Shown: piece by piece, positions 37,549-47,114 of the stretch
Numbering within the stretch: position 1 is the first letter of the stretch
Layout of the letters: each line of letters opens with the position of its first letter
Notes under the pieces: model-generated
Seen by the model: the letters and a program-made list of their open reading frames with translations, nothing else
Told to the model about the DNA's origin: nothing
Databases searched by the model: none
NCBI RefSeq assembly: GCF_002135415.1
Contig: NZ_NEGJ01000016.1
Span: 1-64,000 of the forward strand
DNA length: 64,000 nucleotides
Reading direction: 5' to 3'
Source: Acinetobacter sp. ANC 3832
Lineage (GTDB): Bacteria > Pseudomonadota > Gammaproteobacteria > Pseudomonadales > Moraxellaceae
Program-made: the position numbers and the translations under genes

Positions 37549-39264
37549 TTATTCAATAAATAGCAATGCTAAACGTACTTGGTCATAGCCCATTCGTGGC
37601 GTAATTGCTTCCACAATCGGGCGTAATTTAATCACCCCATCATCACTAAAATGTTCAGGACTTTTACGCTTCATGAGTTTTTTATAAATTTTACGAACTT
37701 CCTCAACAACTTCTTCACCAGGGCTCGCTACTGAAATATCCAGTCCTTGCTCACGATGTAATTTTGCAAGGTGATTAATAATCGTCGCAGGTGTTAAACC
37801 ACGTTCAACTGCAATATCTTGAATTTCATAACCTGATTCAAACAATTCACGCGTTTCATCTAAAGTTGCAGATGCATAGTTGGTTTTACCTGCACTTTTT
37901 GCAATTTTCTTTTCATTACGTTCTATTTCAGTCACATTCAATGTACCGCCACAATGCCGAATAAAAGCATTATGTTGAAGTGTTAGATCAACATCTAAAT
38001 AGTTAACTTCAGCTTCTGTGGATAATTCTTGAAAACGGCGATCCGCTTTAATGGCCAAACTATCCAATTCTAAAGCTTGATCATTAAAACCCAATAATTT
38101 TAAACCATTAATTGATTTTAATCGTGATAACGCCACATAACCTTGCCCCTTTTCAAAGGTATGCGACAGGTTAATCTCAGCGGCTTCTAATGTCATACCT
38201 TGTGATTTATGAATGGTAATTGCCCAAGCCAAACGCAGTGGTACTTGTTGTAAGCTCGCAATAGTTTTGCCTGCATCATTATCTACTGACCAAGTTTCAG
38301 GCTCGACCACTAGAACCGTTCCATCCGTCAGTTTTACTTTGGGTAAAATGCCGTGTATATCATCTTCTTCAAAACCGATGACTTCACCTAAGCTTCCGTT
38401 GATATATCCCATATCAAAATTATTTTTAACAAACATGACTTTGGCATGTTTTTTAAGCGTCAGCTCATCAGGTGCGCGTACTGATGATTTTAATGTATCG
38501 ATGAGTTTATCATTACCATCACAAACAGCGACAAATTGATGCCCATCTCCTGTAATTTCATTGAGATGCTGATAGTTAATACTATCTACATCCATATTAT
38601 GGGTATATAAACGGGTAAATGTTTCACCAATATCTTGATGTCGTGTTTGTTGCAGTGCTTGTACATGTTCAGGCAAAATATGCTGTGCACGAATTCCGTT
38701 CAAAATATCATTGAGCACTGAATCATCTTGACGATGCTGTTCAGTCAAATAGCAAATTCGAAATTTAGCTTCAACCCATGCATTCGACATAAAACAAAAT
38801 TTATCTCGATTCTTTTCTTCTTTCCTACCCACAGGGGGTAACTGGAAAAAGTCACCTGCTGCAATGACTTGAATTCCGCCAAAAGCTTCATCAGATTCTT
38901 TAAAATATTTTAAAACCTGATTGACCAAATTAAGTTGTTTGGCATGTAACATCGAAATTTCGTCAATAATAAGCACTTGTGCATTTTCTAAATGTTCTTT
39001 TAAGTATTTACGCTCTTTCATCCGTTTTAAATCATCATCGGATAAAACATCTTTAATCCCAATCCCCGCCCAAGTATGAATGGTCATACCATTCATATGT
39101 GTTGCTGCAATACCTGTAGATGCTGTAACAGCAACAGGTACTTTTCGTGCTTTCAAATAATTAATATATTGATTTAATGTATAGGTTTTACCTGCACCAG
39201 CAGAGCCCGTCAAAAAGACATTTTCACCCGCTTTCATTAATTTCAGTGCAGTTTCTTGTTTCAT
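37549..39264 (-). CDS. Pif1/RecD-like ATP-dependent helicase with C-terminal HTH
   Basis: The 571-residue protein has Walker A GSAGAGKTYTLNQYI at 20-34, Walker B VLIIDEISML near 95, IQVIAAGDFFQLPPVG (motif III), and the late SF1 motifs AWAITIHKSQGMTLEAAEI and GQGYVALSRLKSINGLKLL. This is the Pif1/RecD2-like pattern for 5'-3' DNA helicases. The C-terminal part has a helix-turn-helix (FESGYEIQDIAVERGLTPATIINHLAKL), as in helicases with an RQC-like HTH_40 domain. It may unwind stalled or structured DNA. TAGGCG precedes the ATG. It follows the PcfJ-like gene on the same strand by 80 bases. Confidence 0.88.
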   Translation of the reverse strand: MKQETALKLMKAGENVFLTGSAGAGKTYTLNQYINYLKARKVPVAVTASTGIAATHMNGMTIHTWAGIGIKDVLSDDDLKRMKERKYLKEHLENAQVLIIDEISMLHAKQLNLVNQVLKYFKESDEAFGGIQVIAAGDFFQLPPVGRKEEKNRDKFCFMSNAWVEAKFRICYLTEQHRQDDSVLNDILNGIRAQHILPEHVQALQQTRHQDIGETFTRLYTHNMDVDSINYQHLNEITGDGHQFVAVCDGNDKLIDTLKSSVRAPDELTLKKHAKVMFVKNNFDMGYINGSLGEVIGFEEDDIHGILPKVKLTDGTVLVVEPETWSVDNDAGKTIASLQQVPLRLAWAITIHKSQGMTLEAAEINLSHTFEKGQGYVALSRLKSINGLKLLGFNDQALELDSLAIKADRRFQELSTEAEVNYLDVDLTLQHNAFIRHCGGTLNVTEIERNEKKIAKSAGKTNYASATLDETRELFESGYEIQDIAVERGLTPATIINHLAKLHREQGLDISVASPGEEVVEEVRKIYKKLMKRKSPEHFSDDGVIKLRPIVEAITPRMGYDQVRLALLFIE

Positions 39265-39343
39265 AATCGCCTAGATTTGCCTATACAGTATTGGACGGCT
39301 ATAGCCTAACGGCTTTTTCATCAAAAGTTAAGTTTTCCCTGAC

Positions 39344-41371
39344 TTAACGTTGTTCTTCTACACTACGTTGTCTGAGGATTAAATTAAATTCAGCAATAAA
39401 TAAGCGTGCAATATTAAGACTATGCACATCAGCATTGCGATTATTTGGATATTTTAATTGTTCTAAAACCAATTGATCATATTCATACAAACAACCCAAA
39501 GTTAAATGCAAACTTGGTTCTTGTACGGAAGTCATATGAAATGCAACATATTCGCCGTCCACCATACGTTGACTATATGCGACAGCAAGACAATGATTAA
39601 AATCTGCGGATTCATGAATGATACGTTCTAATTGATGTAACTCTTCAAATTTCCAATCTCCATAATACATATATTTTTCAGGAGATAAGCGTGTCCATTC
39701 CTCGACATGAATTCGAAGTCTTAATTTTTGCAAGGTCGTATCATGTTGTAATTGTTGATGCCATCGAATCGCTTGTTGAAACAATCCAGCCCAAGTGACA
39801 GATTTAGCGACCTCTTTATGACTGAGGAAAAAATCAACCAAATAATCGGCTACATAAGAATCAAATACGCTGACACGGCGTGAAAAATTTAAAGCTGAAT
39901 GATGAAATACATGTCTAAACTCAGACACATTGAGTTGATGTTTTTGCAACACAAGAAAGAAATCACGATTTTCATGTGTTCTCGGATTGATATAAGGAAC
40001 CAGTTCTGCATCAATACCGTCTACAATTTTTTGTAAAAACAACATATATGCTTGCATCACACGGCTCAGCTTTTGAAAAACATACTTCGCAATATATGAG
40101 TTCCCTTCGGAAACCAATTGTAATAAATCCATCCATTCTTCTAAATAAAGCACAGAGTTTGAAATATACTGTGTATGCAAAATCTTCGACATTTCACTGT
40201 CTAAACTATATTTAGTATTACGATGATGATTAAACCAAAAATGTTCTTTTGCATAAACATGACATTCGGAAACAAATAATCGAGCAGAAATGTCTCTAAA
40301 ATATTTTAAAGTTAATAAAATCACTTGTGGATGAATTTTACTAGTATCGACAAAACTCAATGCAGTAATGGCAATAGGTACACTGGGTTTCAGCATATTT
40401 CGACTGATCCAGTCGATCACCACACTGTCTTGTTTAAATAACCAATTCACTGTTCTTTGATAATTCAAAATAGGTAAAAAATTAAACTGACTTTCATCCC
40501 AATAGGGGCATTTTTTATTTAGAAAATTCTGCTTTGAAAATAAATCTTTATTCTGCCAATATCCACGCAATGTCAGTTTTGCAAAACCCATCAAATGAGG
40601 TTGCTCAACAGCATGACTCATTAACAATTGAAAATCTTGTTGTCGCTCTAAAACATCCATTAAATGGAAAGAATCCATAAATTGAGTTTTTAAAATGCGG
40701 AATAAAGCAAAGGGCAAAAATTGTTCCGCAGAAAAACACAATTGATCATAAATTGGAATCAATTCATGAATGGCAATAAAACTTTCACCTTTCACAGAGT
40801 TGGCTAAACATAAATGTTTAATATTTAATTCAACTTCCAGTGGAATTTCTTTGCCATATTTTGCAAAAGCCGTGAGATAAGCCGCATCATAATATCCTTC
40901 AGCTATCAGTAATTGGTCTATTTTTTCTGCATCTTTCACTGAAATATTATATAGATATTGCTCAACGCGACTTTCCCCATCAACCCATGCAAATACTTGT
41001 TCAATCAGAGATTGTCTGAAGACTTGGGCCTTTGTTTTTACTGTGGTTGGGTGTTGCGGTAATAAACTTCCTGTAAAAAAAGGAATTTCATATAAAATAA
41101 ATTCTGCCAAGACATCACTGACTTGATTTGGAAAATCACTGCGAATCTGAAGCAAAGGCAAATCCATATTAAAATGGATATTCCACATACCATTCGCAAT
41201 ACAAAGCACTTTGTTTTCAGCATCAATTTTCAATACATTCTGAGCAGTGACATCTTTAAGATAGAACCACTGGTCTTGAAAAATTTGCTTTAAATGCACT
41301 GAAATAATCAATAATTTTTGTGCTGTTTGCTGATGATTATTCCCTACATTCTTTTGAACAAACGGCTCCAT
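39344..41371 (-). CDS. PcfJ-like protein
   Basis: The 675-residue protein has no signal peptide. Its long N-terminal and middle parts are unlike anything I can name. The last 80 or so residues, FNHCLAVAYSQRM...VAFHMTS...LHLTLGCLYEYDQLVLEQLKYPNN, match the C-terminal module of PcfJ-like proteins (HC-x-x-x-Y, then G-x-x-x-x-x-x-Q-x-x-x-x-x-N). PcfJ proteins are known from plasmid and phage contexts, with no settled role. AAGGCA precedes the ATG. It lies upstream of the Pif1-like helicase on the same strand, so a joint role in DNA metabolism is possible but unproven. Confidence 0.7.
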   Translation of the reverse strand: MEPFVQKNVGNNHQQTAQKLLIISVHLKQIFQDQWFYLKDVTAQNVLKIDAENKVLCIANGMWNIHFNMDLPLLQIRSDFPNQVSDVLAEFILYEIPFFTGSLLPQHPTTVKTKAQVFRQSLIEQVFAWVDGESRVEQYLYNISVKDAEKIDQLLIAEGYYDAAYLTAFAKYGKEIPLEVELNIKHLCLANSVKGESFIAIHELIPIYDQLCFSAEQFLPFALFRILKTQFMDSFHLMDVLERQQDFQLLMSHAVEQPHLMGFAKLTLRGYWQNKDLFSKQNFLNKKCPYWDESQFNFLPILNYQRTVNWLFKQDSVVIDWISRNMLKPSVPIAITALSFVDTSKIHPQVILLTLKYFRDISARLFVSECHVYAKEHFWFNHHRNTKYSLDSEMSKILHTQYISNSVLYLEEWMDLLQLVSEGNSYIAKYVFQKLSRVMQAYMLFLQKIVDGIDAELVPYINPRTHENRDFFLVLQKHQLNVSEFRHVFHHSALNFSRRVSVFDSYVADYLVDFFLSHKEVAKSVTWAGLFQQAIRWHQQLQHDTTLQKLRLRIHVEEWTRLSPEKYMYYGDWKFEELHQLERIIHESADFNHCLAVAYSQRMVDGEYVAFHMTSVQEPSLHLTLGCLYEYDQLVLEQLKYPNNRNADVHSLNIARLFIAEFNLILRQRSVEEQR

Positions 41372-41688
41372 GATTTTGCCTTACTCTCCAATGCAGATAT
41401 ATCTCAATGAAAATATCAAAACATTTTTACAGATTTATTTTCAGGATAATAGTATACGACTTCTGTGACGAATTTCATTATTTATTGTACTCAACATATA
41501 AGTGCCGTAACTCAAAAACAATATTATCTTTTTGTTTTATTTATATTTTTATAAAAAATAAGTATCTTAAAACTTTGGTAGGTTTTAAGTAGGTGTCAAA
41601 ATATAAGCGATGACTAGATACTCAATATCAAGGTGATCATCACCTGTCGGATTGATGAAATAACAATGATGGTAGAAGGAATCGCACC
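41372..41688. other. Intergenic region before the alcohol dehydrogenase
   Basis: About 317 A+T-rich bases. A 61-codon frame at 41407-41592 has no ribosome-binding site and an amino-acid mix typical of A+T-rich chance frames. AAGGA lies 8 bases before the alcohol dehydrogenase ATG. No palindrome stands out. It is a divergent promoter region for the PcfJ-like and alcohol dehydrogenase genes. Confidence 0.5.
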
Positions 41689-42861
41689 ATGGCTTTTAAA
41701 AATATTGCAGATCAAACAAATGGTTTTTACATCCCTTGCGTATCACTTTTTGGACCAGGCTGTGCCAAAGAAGTTGGTGCTAAAGCACAAAATTTAGGTG
41801 CAAAAAAAGCACTCATCGTGACCGATGCAGGCTTATTCAAATTCGGTGTTGCCGATATTATTGTTAATTATTTAAACGAAGCAGGTGTCGACAGTCACGT
41901 CTTCCCAGGCGCTGAACCTAATCCAACAGACATTAATGTTTTAAATGGTGTAAATGCTTATAACGAAAATGGTTGCGACTTTATTGTCTCTTTAGGTGGT
42001 GGTTCTTCACATGACTGCGCTAAAGGAATTGGCTTAGTGACTGCGGGTGGTGGCAAAATTCGTGATTATGAAGGGATTGATCAAAGTAAAGTACCAATGA
42101 CACCACTGATTGCGATTAATACCACAGCGGGTACTGCATCTGAAATGACGCGTTTCTGTATTATTACCAATACAGATACTCACGTTAAAATGGCGATTGT
42201 AGACTGGCGTTGTACGCCACTGGTGGCAATTGATGATCCTAAACTGATGATTGCAAAACCTGCGGCTTTAACTGCTGCAACAGGAATGGATGCATTAACG
42301 CACGCTGTCGAAGCTTATGTTTCTACCGCAGCGAATCCAATTACAGATGCATGTGCGGAAAAAGCAATCAGCATGATTACTGAATGGTTAAGCCCTGCTG
42401 TTGCCAATGGTGAAAACCTTGAAGCACGTGATGCAATGGCATACGCACAATACTTAGCTGGTATGGCATTTAACAATGCTTCTTTAGGTTATGTCCATGC
42501 AATGGCACATCAATTGGGTGGTTTCTACAACCTGCCACATGGCGTATGTAATGCAATCTTACTTCCACATGTCTGCGAGTTCAATTTAATTGCTTGCCCT
42601 GATCGTTATGCAAAAATTGCACAATTAATGGGTGTAAATACAGATGGCTTAACCGTCACTGAAGCTGCTTTTGCTGCAATTGATGCTATTCGTGAATTAT
42701 CTGCTTCAATTGGTATTCCTTCAGGATTAACTGAACTGGGTGTGAAAGAAGCCGATCATGCTGTTATGGCAAAAAATGCACAAAATGATGCATGTATGCT
42801 CACCAATCCACGTAAAGCGAATGAAGCTCAAGTCATTGATATCTTTAAAGCAGCAATGTAA
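41689..42861 (+). CDS. Iron-containing alcohol dehydrogenase
   Basis: The 390-residue group III alcohol dehydrogenase oxidises alcohols with NAD. Landmarks are ALIVTDAGLFKFGVAD, the dinucleotide motif DFIVSLGGGSSHDCAKGIGL, INTTAGTASEMTRFCI, and the metal ligands in DALTHAVEAYVS and VHAMAHQLGGFYNLPHGVCNAILLPHV. This matches the AdhB/YiaY/methanol-dehydrogenase-like branch. AAGGA precedes the ATG. It ends at its own terminator, 5 kb from an aldehyde dehydrogenase that could take the next step. Confidence 0.93.
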   Translation: MAFKNIADQTNGFYIPCVSLFGPGCAKEVGAKAQNLGAKKALIVTDAGLFKFGVADIIVNYLNEAGVDSHVFPGAEPNPTDINVLNGVNAYNENGCDFIVSLGGGSSHDCAKGIGLVTAGGGKIRDYEGIDQSKVPMTPLIAINTTAGTASEMTRFCIITNTDTHVKMAIVDWRCTPLVAIDDPKLMIAKPAALTAATGMDALTHAVEAYVSTAANPITDACAEKAISMITEWLSPAVANGENLEARDAMAYAQYLAGMAFNNASLGYVHAMAHQLGGFYNLPHGVCNAILLPHVCEFNLIACPDRYAKIAQLMGVNTDGLTVTEAAFAAIDAIRELSASIGIPSGLTELGVKEADHAVMAKNAQNDACMLTNPRKANEAQVIDIFKAAM

Positions 42862-42886
42862 GTAAAACTCTCCTGTTCAATCGTTT

Positions 42887-42917
42887 GGGAATATCATTTC
42901 GGTGATATTCCCTTTTT
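42887..42917 (+). terminator. Terminator of the alcohol dehydrogenase gene
   Basis: GGGAATATCA-TTTCGG-TGATATTCCC is a perfect 10-base stem followed by TTTTT. Confidence 0.92.
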
Positions 42918-43153
42918 CATTTTAGACGTATGAGTAATTTATTTGCGTCAATCATTTCACTCAAAACAGGATCGATACCCTTTCTTTAAATCTCTTATAT
43001 AACGATTAACAACTTTTTATTATTCGTGGACAAAATCCAAGCACTTTCTGCCATTCTCTAAGTTACCAATTCTATATTTCCTTTCATCTTTGAATTAGTT
43101 TATAAAATGAGTTGACTCAATCATCATCCACACATAAAAGCAGAATAAACAAC

Positions 43154-43984
43154 ATGAAAACAATTGTGATTACAGGTGCAAATACAGGTATTGGCTTAGC
43201 GACAGCGGAAAGTTTTGTGCAAGATGGTGATCATGTGATTATCGCCTGCCGTAATTTAGACAAAGCTGAGAAAGCCAAGCAATATCTTGAATCTTTGAAT
43301 AAAGGTACAGTTGAAATCGTTCAGCTTGACTTAAATAGCCTTGAGCAAGTTAATCAAGCAGCAAATCAACTCCTACAAAAGTATCCCCAAATTGATGTGC
43401 TCGTCAACAATGCAGGTATGATGACACCTGAACTAGAAGCCACTGTAGATGGCTATGAAAAACAATTTGGTGTGAATTACTTAGGACCATTTTTATGGAC
43501 CATGAAGTTGCTTCCTGCAGTTAAAAATTCAGAACATGGACGTATTATTCATTTAGCATCTATGATGCATTTGATGGGTAGTATCAAGCCTGAAAACTTT
43601 AAAGCTGATCAAGTTAAAAAATATAATGGTGTACTGAGTTACGCCAACAGTAAATTGGCCAATTTATTATTTAGTAATATTCTTGCAAAACAACTTGAAG
43701 GAACCAATGTCACCAGTAATGCATTGCATCCCGGTGGTGTAGATTCTGAAATTTATCGTGAATTACCCAAATATCAATATAAAGTCATCAAGCTATTTCT
43801 GATTCCGACCACCAAACCTGCGGCATTGATCAAAACCATTGCAACAGATCCGAAATGGGCAAATCGTAATGGGGATTATGTCAGTTTACAAACACCTGCC
43901 ATTAAGTCCTCTAAAGCAAAAGATATGCAACTTGCACAACAACTGTATGATCAATCGATTCAGTTTGTTGGAAAATATTTATAA
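43154..43984 (+). CDS. SDR oxidoreductase, retinol-dehydrogenase-like, paralogue 1
   Basis: The 276-residue protein starts at ATG 43154 (MKTIVITGANTGIGLATAES); a TTG 14 codons earlier adds no conserved residues. The Rossmann motif is TGANTGIG, followed by NNAG (VLVNNAGMM). The active-site region LSYANSKLANLLFSN has Tyr-x-x-x-Lys replaced by the pattern Y-A-N-S-K, as in the family. The long C-terminal part resembles the WW-oxidoreductase/retinol-dehydrogenase-like SDRs. It is first of a three-gene operon. It is about as long as and clearly similar to the next gene, so the pair arose by tandem duplication. Confidence 0.88.
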   Translation: MKTIVITGANTGIGLATAESFVQDGDHVIIACRNLDKAEKAKQYLESLNKGTVEIVQLDLNSLEQVNQAANQLLQKYPQIDVLVNNAGMMTPELEATVDGYEKQFGVNYLGPFLWTMKLLPAVKNSEHGRIIHLASMMHLMGSIKPENFKADQVKKYNGVLSYANSKLANLLFSNILAKQLEGTNVTSNALHPGGVDSEIYRELPKYQYKVIKLFLIPTTKPAALIKTIATDPKWANRNGDYVSLQTPAIKSSKAKDMQLAQQLYDQSIQFVGKYL

Positions 43985-44008
43985 ATAGCCTGATTGGAGT
44001 TTAATGCA

Positions 44009-44872
44009 ATGTCGAATACATCAATTTCCAAAGCAACTATGCCTAAAACCATTTTGATTACAGGTGCAAATGCAGGCATCGGTTTAACTACAGCTGAACT
44101 ATTGGTAAAAGAAGGTCATAATGTGATTATAGCATGCCGTAATCTGGATAAGGCACAGCAAGCTCAAGCACATTTAAAATCATTCGGAACAGGACAAGTT
44201 GATTTAATTCAGCTGGATTTGAACAGTTTAACTAAAGTGAATCATGCTGCCAATGAAGTGCTGTCTAAATATGAGCATATTGATGTGCTGATTAACAATG
44301 CAGGGCTGATCAGCATGCATTTAGATGCAACTGAAGATGGTTTTGAAAAACATTTCGGTGTGAACTATCTGGGCCATTTTTTATGGACACTCAAACTCTT
44401 ACCTTTGCTTAAAAATGCTGAACAAGGTCGAATTATCCATTTATCCTCGATTGCGCATTGGGGCGGTAGCATTCAACCTGAAAAATTTAGAGCAGAAAAG
44501 ATTCAGCGTTACATCATGTTCCCAAGTTATGGCAACAGTAAATTACAAAATCTATTGTTTAGCAATTTACTCGCAAAACAGCTCGCAGGAAGTAATGTGA
44601 CCAGTAATGCCCTGCATCCTGGTGTGGTTGATTCTGAGTTGTATCGTCAACTGCCTAAATTACAATATATGTTCGTTTCCATGGCACTCATTCCGCCATC
44701 TAAACCTGCCAATCAAATTCGTAAAATGGCTTTAGATGCAGATTGGGCCCATAAAAATGGGCAATATGCCAGTGTACAAACACCTGCACTGAGCTCAGCT
44801 AAATCTAAAGATATGCAATTGGCGCAAAAGCTTTATGATTTGTCTTATGAATTGGTCAAACAATATCTATAA
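44009..44872 (+). CDS. SDR oxidoreductase, retinol-dehydrogenase-like, paralogue 2
   Basis: The 287-residue protein starts at ATG 44009, with TTGGAG about 9 bases upstream; a TTG five codons earlier is less likely. It shares with paralogue 1 the segments ITGANAGIGL, HNVIIACRNLDKAQ, NNAG, FGVNYLGHFLWTLKLLP, SYGNSKLQNLLFSN and SNALHPGVVDSE. The catalytic Tyr and Lys are present in SYGNSK. It probably acts on a related alcohol/ketone pair with NAD(P). It lies 24 bases after paralogue 1 and 30 bases before a hydrolase start. Confidence 0.88.
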   Translation: MSNTSISKATMPKTILITGANAGIGLTTAELLVKEGHNVIIACRNLDKAQQAQAHLKSFGTGQVDLIQLDLNSLTKVNHAANEVLSKYEHIDVLINNAGLISMHLDATEDGFEKHFGVNYLGHFLWTLKLLPLLKNAEQGRIIHLSSIAHWGGSIQPEKFRAEKIQRYIMFPSYGNSKLQNLLFSNLLAKQLAGSNVTSNALHPGVVDSELYRQLPKLQYMFVSMALIPPSKPANQIRKMALDADWAHKNGQYASVQTPALSSAKSKDMQLAQKLYDLSYELVKQYL

Positions 44873-44902
44873 CAACACTTTTAAATGGATTGGGGAAATA
44901 CA

Positions 44903-45865
44903 ATGACAGCATCACAAATTACCTACCAACCTGATGTCCTTGGTGCAGGTTATGAACAGGCAACATTACATTTCCCTGATGATTTTGAAGGGAAAGTCAT
45001 CGCAACATTGGTGCGAAAAAAAGCAGATCAAGCAACAAACAAAGCAGTTTTATATATTCACGGTTTCATTGATTATTTTTTTCAGACTGAAATGGCTGAA
45101 CAATTTAACCAACATGGTTATGATTTTTATGCGCTTGATTTACGTAAATATGGTCGTTCGCATCTACCCCATCAGAAGTTTTATAACGTCCGTGAAATCA
45201 GTGAATATGATGCTGAAATCACTCAGGCTTTAAATATTATTGGTGACGAAAGTCATGATGCAGTTGTGCTGTGTGGACACTCCACAGGTGGTTTAATTAC
45301 CACGCTGTATGCAGTACATCATCTCAATCATCCATTGATTAAAGCCCTTTGGGCAAACAGTCCTTTTTATAACTTTAATATGCCTGCGTGGAAGAAAAAA
45401 CTCGCTCTGCCTAAACTAAGTGCCTTGGGTAAATATCTTCCTAATGTCAGATTCCCGAGTGAACTGAATAAATGGTACGTGCCTAGTATTCATAAAGACT
45501 TTTATGGTGAATGGGATTTTAATTTAGAATGGAAACAGAAGTCCTATTCATTAGTTTATTTAAGTTTTGTACATGCCATTTTTGAAGCCCAAAAAGAAAT
45601 TCAAGCAGGTGCAAAAATTTCAGTTCCGACTCTAGTTATGCATTCTCATCAAACAAAAAATCCGAAAAAGTGGGGTAAAGATGCACAAACCAGTGATGTG
45701 ATTTTAGACGTAAAAGGTATAAAAAAGTATGCAAACAAATTACAAGGTGATGTCACTGTAATGACAATTCAGAATGGTTTGCATGATTTAGTACTTTCAT
45801 CAGCACCAGTCCGTCAAAATGTTTATGGAAAACTCTTTAATTGGTTAAAGCAAAAAGTTGGATAA
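44903..45865 (+). CDS. Alpha/beta hydrolase, serine aminopeptidase S33/lysophospholipase-like
   Basis: The 320-residue protein starts at ATG 44903, with GGGGA 8 bases upstream, rather than six codons earlier. The fold is clear: AVLYIHGFIDYFFQTEMAEQ (HG oxyanion loop), FYALDLRKYGRS, the nucleophile motif VVLCGHSTGGLITTLYA, and the late His in IQNGLHDLVLS. This matches the monoglyceride-lipase/lysophospholipase branch (Hydrolase_4). No signal peptide. Third gene of an operon with the two SDRs, so it may free an alcohol or acid from an ester that they then oxidise or reduce. Confidence 0.88.
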   Translation: MTASQITYQPDVLGAGYEQATLHFPDDFEGKVIATLVRKKADQATNKAVLYIHGFIDYFFQTEMAEQFNQHGYDFYALDLRKYGRSHLPHQKFYNVREISEYDAEITQALNIIGDESHDAVVLCGHSTGGLITTLYAVHHLNHPLIKALWANSPFYNFNMPAWKKKLALPKLSALGKYLPNVRFPSELNKWYVPSIHKDFYGEWDFNLEWKQKSYSLVYLSFVHAIFEAQKEIQAGAKISVPTLVMHSHQTKNPKKWGKDAQTSDVILDVKGIKKYANKLQGDVTVMTIQNGLHDLVLSSAPVRQNVYGKLFNWLKQKVG

Positions 45866-45932
45866 TATTTAACTCATTTTTATGTTAATAATTTTTTAGA
45901 TATCACTGAGCTTAATATCTGAAATAAGACAC

Positions 45933-47114
45933 CTACTGCTCATCTTTATACTTCATCAACATTTGATGAGCAGGATGACCTATAGGTGTCAATTCAATTA
46001 AACGCTCCACAGCATCAATTGCCTCAGGAAAATGTGCCAGATGTTTAAGCAAAACATCTGTTTCATGTGCTTTAAATATTGCTTCACTTAAACGCGATTC
46101 TAAACAGTCACGCCAAGCACATAAAAATGGGCTTTCTGTTTTAGCTAGAAATACACCTCTGCATAATTTCAGTGCTGATTCTGTATAACATGCATCTAAA
46201 GCCTGTTCCGCTTGTAGAAAATCTGCTTCGACATTTGCCAACAAGCGGTAAGGACGCGAACCGAGCATTCCCCCTAAAATATCACGCAGTTGCGACATTT
46301 CAGCCTTTAAAGTACCAATACTGACTTTACGCTCACCATATAAAGCTTGATGTAAATTTTCAAGGTTCATGCCTTGTGGGCAAAGTGCAAGGATTGTCAA
46401 AATTTCAATTTGGCGCGGAGTCAACACCACAATTTTGCCATTAAACAATACTTGTGGGACTGAAAAGGCGCGAATGAATAAATGCTGTTGCTGATATTCT
46501 AACAGTGCAGATTGAATGATCGATGCACAGCGTTCCGCAGCCAATAAACCTAAACTATTGTGATGATTCCATGTCGTGGATAGATCAATCACACCCAAAA
46601 CATGCTTGGAATAAGGATCAATAATCGGTGCGGCATAACACACCCAATCATGGATGGAAGACATATAGTGTTCATTTGAAAATACACAGCTTGATCGTTG
46701 CGTTTTTAATGACAAAGCTAAGGCATTGGTTCCAACTAAATCTTCACGCCATTGCCCACCTTCAACAAAGTGTACTCTTTCAGCGGCATTACGCATTTGC
46801 CCACTGGCTGCAGTCCAAATAATCGTACTACCAATATCCCCCACGGCAGCAACCATCGAAGACTGTTCCGCAATATGTTTTAATTCTTTTCCACAATGCT
46901 CAATCGCAATTTCCAAAGCACTTTTTTTACTGTGTTTTTGATGGGTTAATGGCGCAGCTTCTCGATCTTTCGGAATAGATGCTGAATTTGAACGTTGCCA
47001 TGAACTGACGATACTTTGCCCAAGCTGATCTGCATGATTCAATGACAAACTACTGCTTTGACGCAATTGTTCAATCGTATCCCTTTTCTGTAATAAATCT
47101 TGTTGACTCAACAT
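45933..47114 (-). CDS. GAF-domain transcriptional regulator (AcoR-like N-terminus, no AAA+ domain)
   Basis: The 393-residue protein begins SLNHADQLGQSIVSSWQRS, and a GAF-type sensor follows (AAVGDIGSTIIWTAASGQMRNAAERVHFVEGGQWRED, LVGTNALALSLKT, VCYAAPIIDP), as in AcoR-type activators. There is no sigma-54 AAA+ core. Instead a winged-helix-like part is present (LTPRQIEILTILALCPQGMNLENLHQALYGERKVSIGTLKAEMSQLRDILG), followed by a helical tail like a BTAD domain. AAGGAA precedes the ATG. It is divergent from the aldehyde dehydrogenase gene, its likely target; the ligand may be an aldehyde or alcohol. Confidence 0.85.
   Translation of the reverse strand: MLSQQDLLQKRDTIEQLRQSSSLSLNHADQLGQSIVSSWQRSNSASIPKDREAAPLTHQKHSKKSALEIAIEHCGKELKHIAEQSSMVAAVGDIGSTIIWTAASGQMRNAAERVHFVEGGQWREDLVGTNALALSLKTQRSSCVFSNEHYMSSIHDWVCYAAPIIDPYSKHVLGVIDLSTTWNHHNSLGLLAAERCASIIQSALLEYQQQHLFIRAFSVPQVLFNGKIVVLTPRQIEILTILALCPQGMNLENLHQALYGERKVSIGTLKAEMSQLRDILGGMLGSRPYRLLANVEADFLQAEQALDACYTESALKLCRGVFLAKTESPFLCAWRDCLESRLSEAIFKAHETDVLLKHLAHFPEAIDAVERLIELTPIGHPAHQMLMKYKDEQ

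Noticed and set aside
41407..41592. A 61-codon frame upstream of the alcohol dehydrogenase
   Set aside because: Its amino-acid mix (Phe, Tyr, Lys, Ile) is what A+T-rich chance frames give, and there is no ribosome-binding site.
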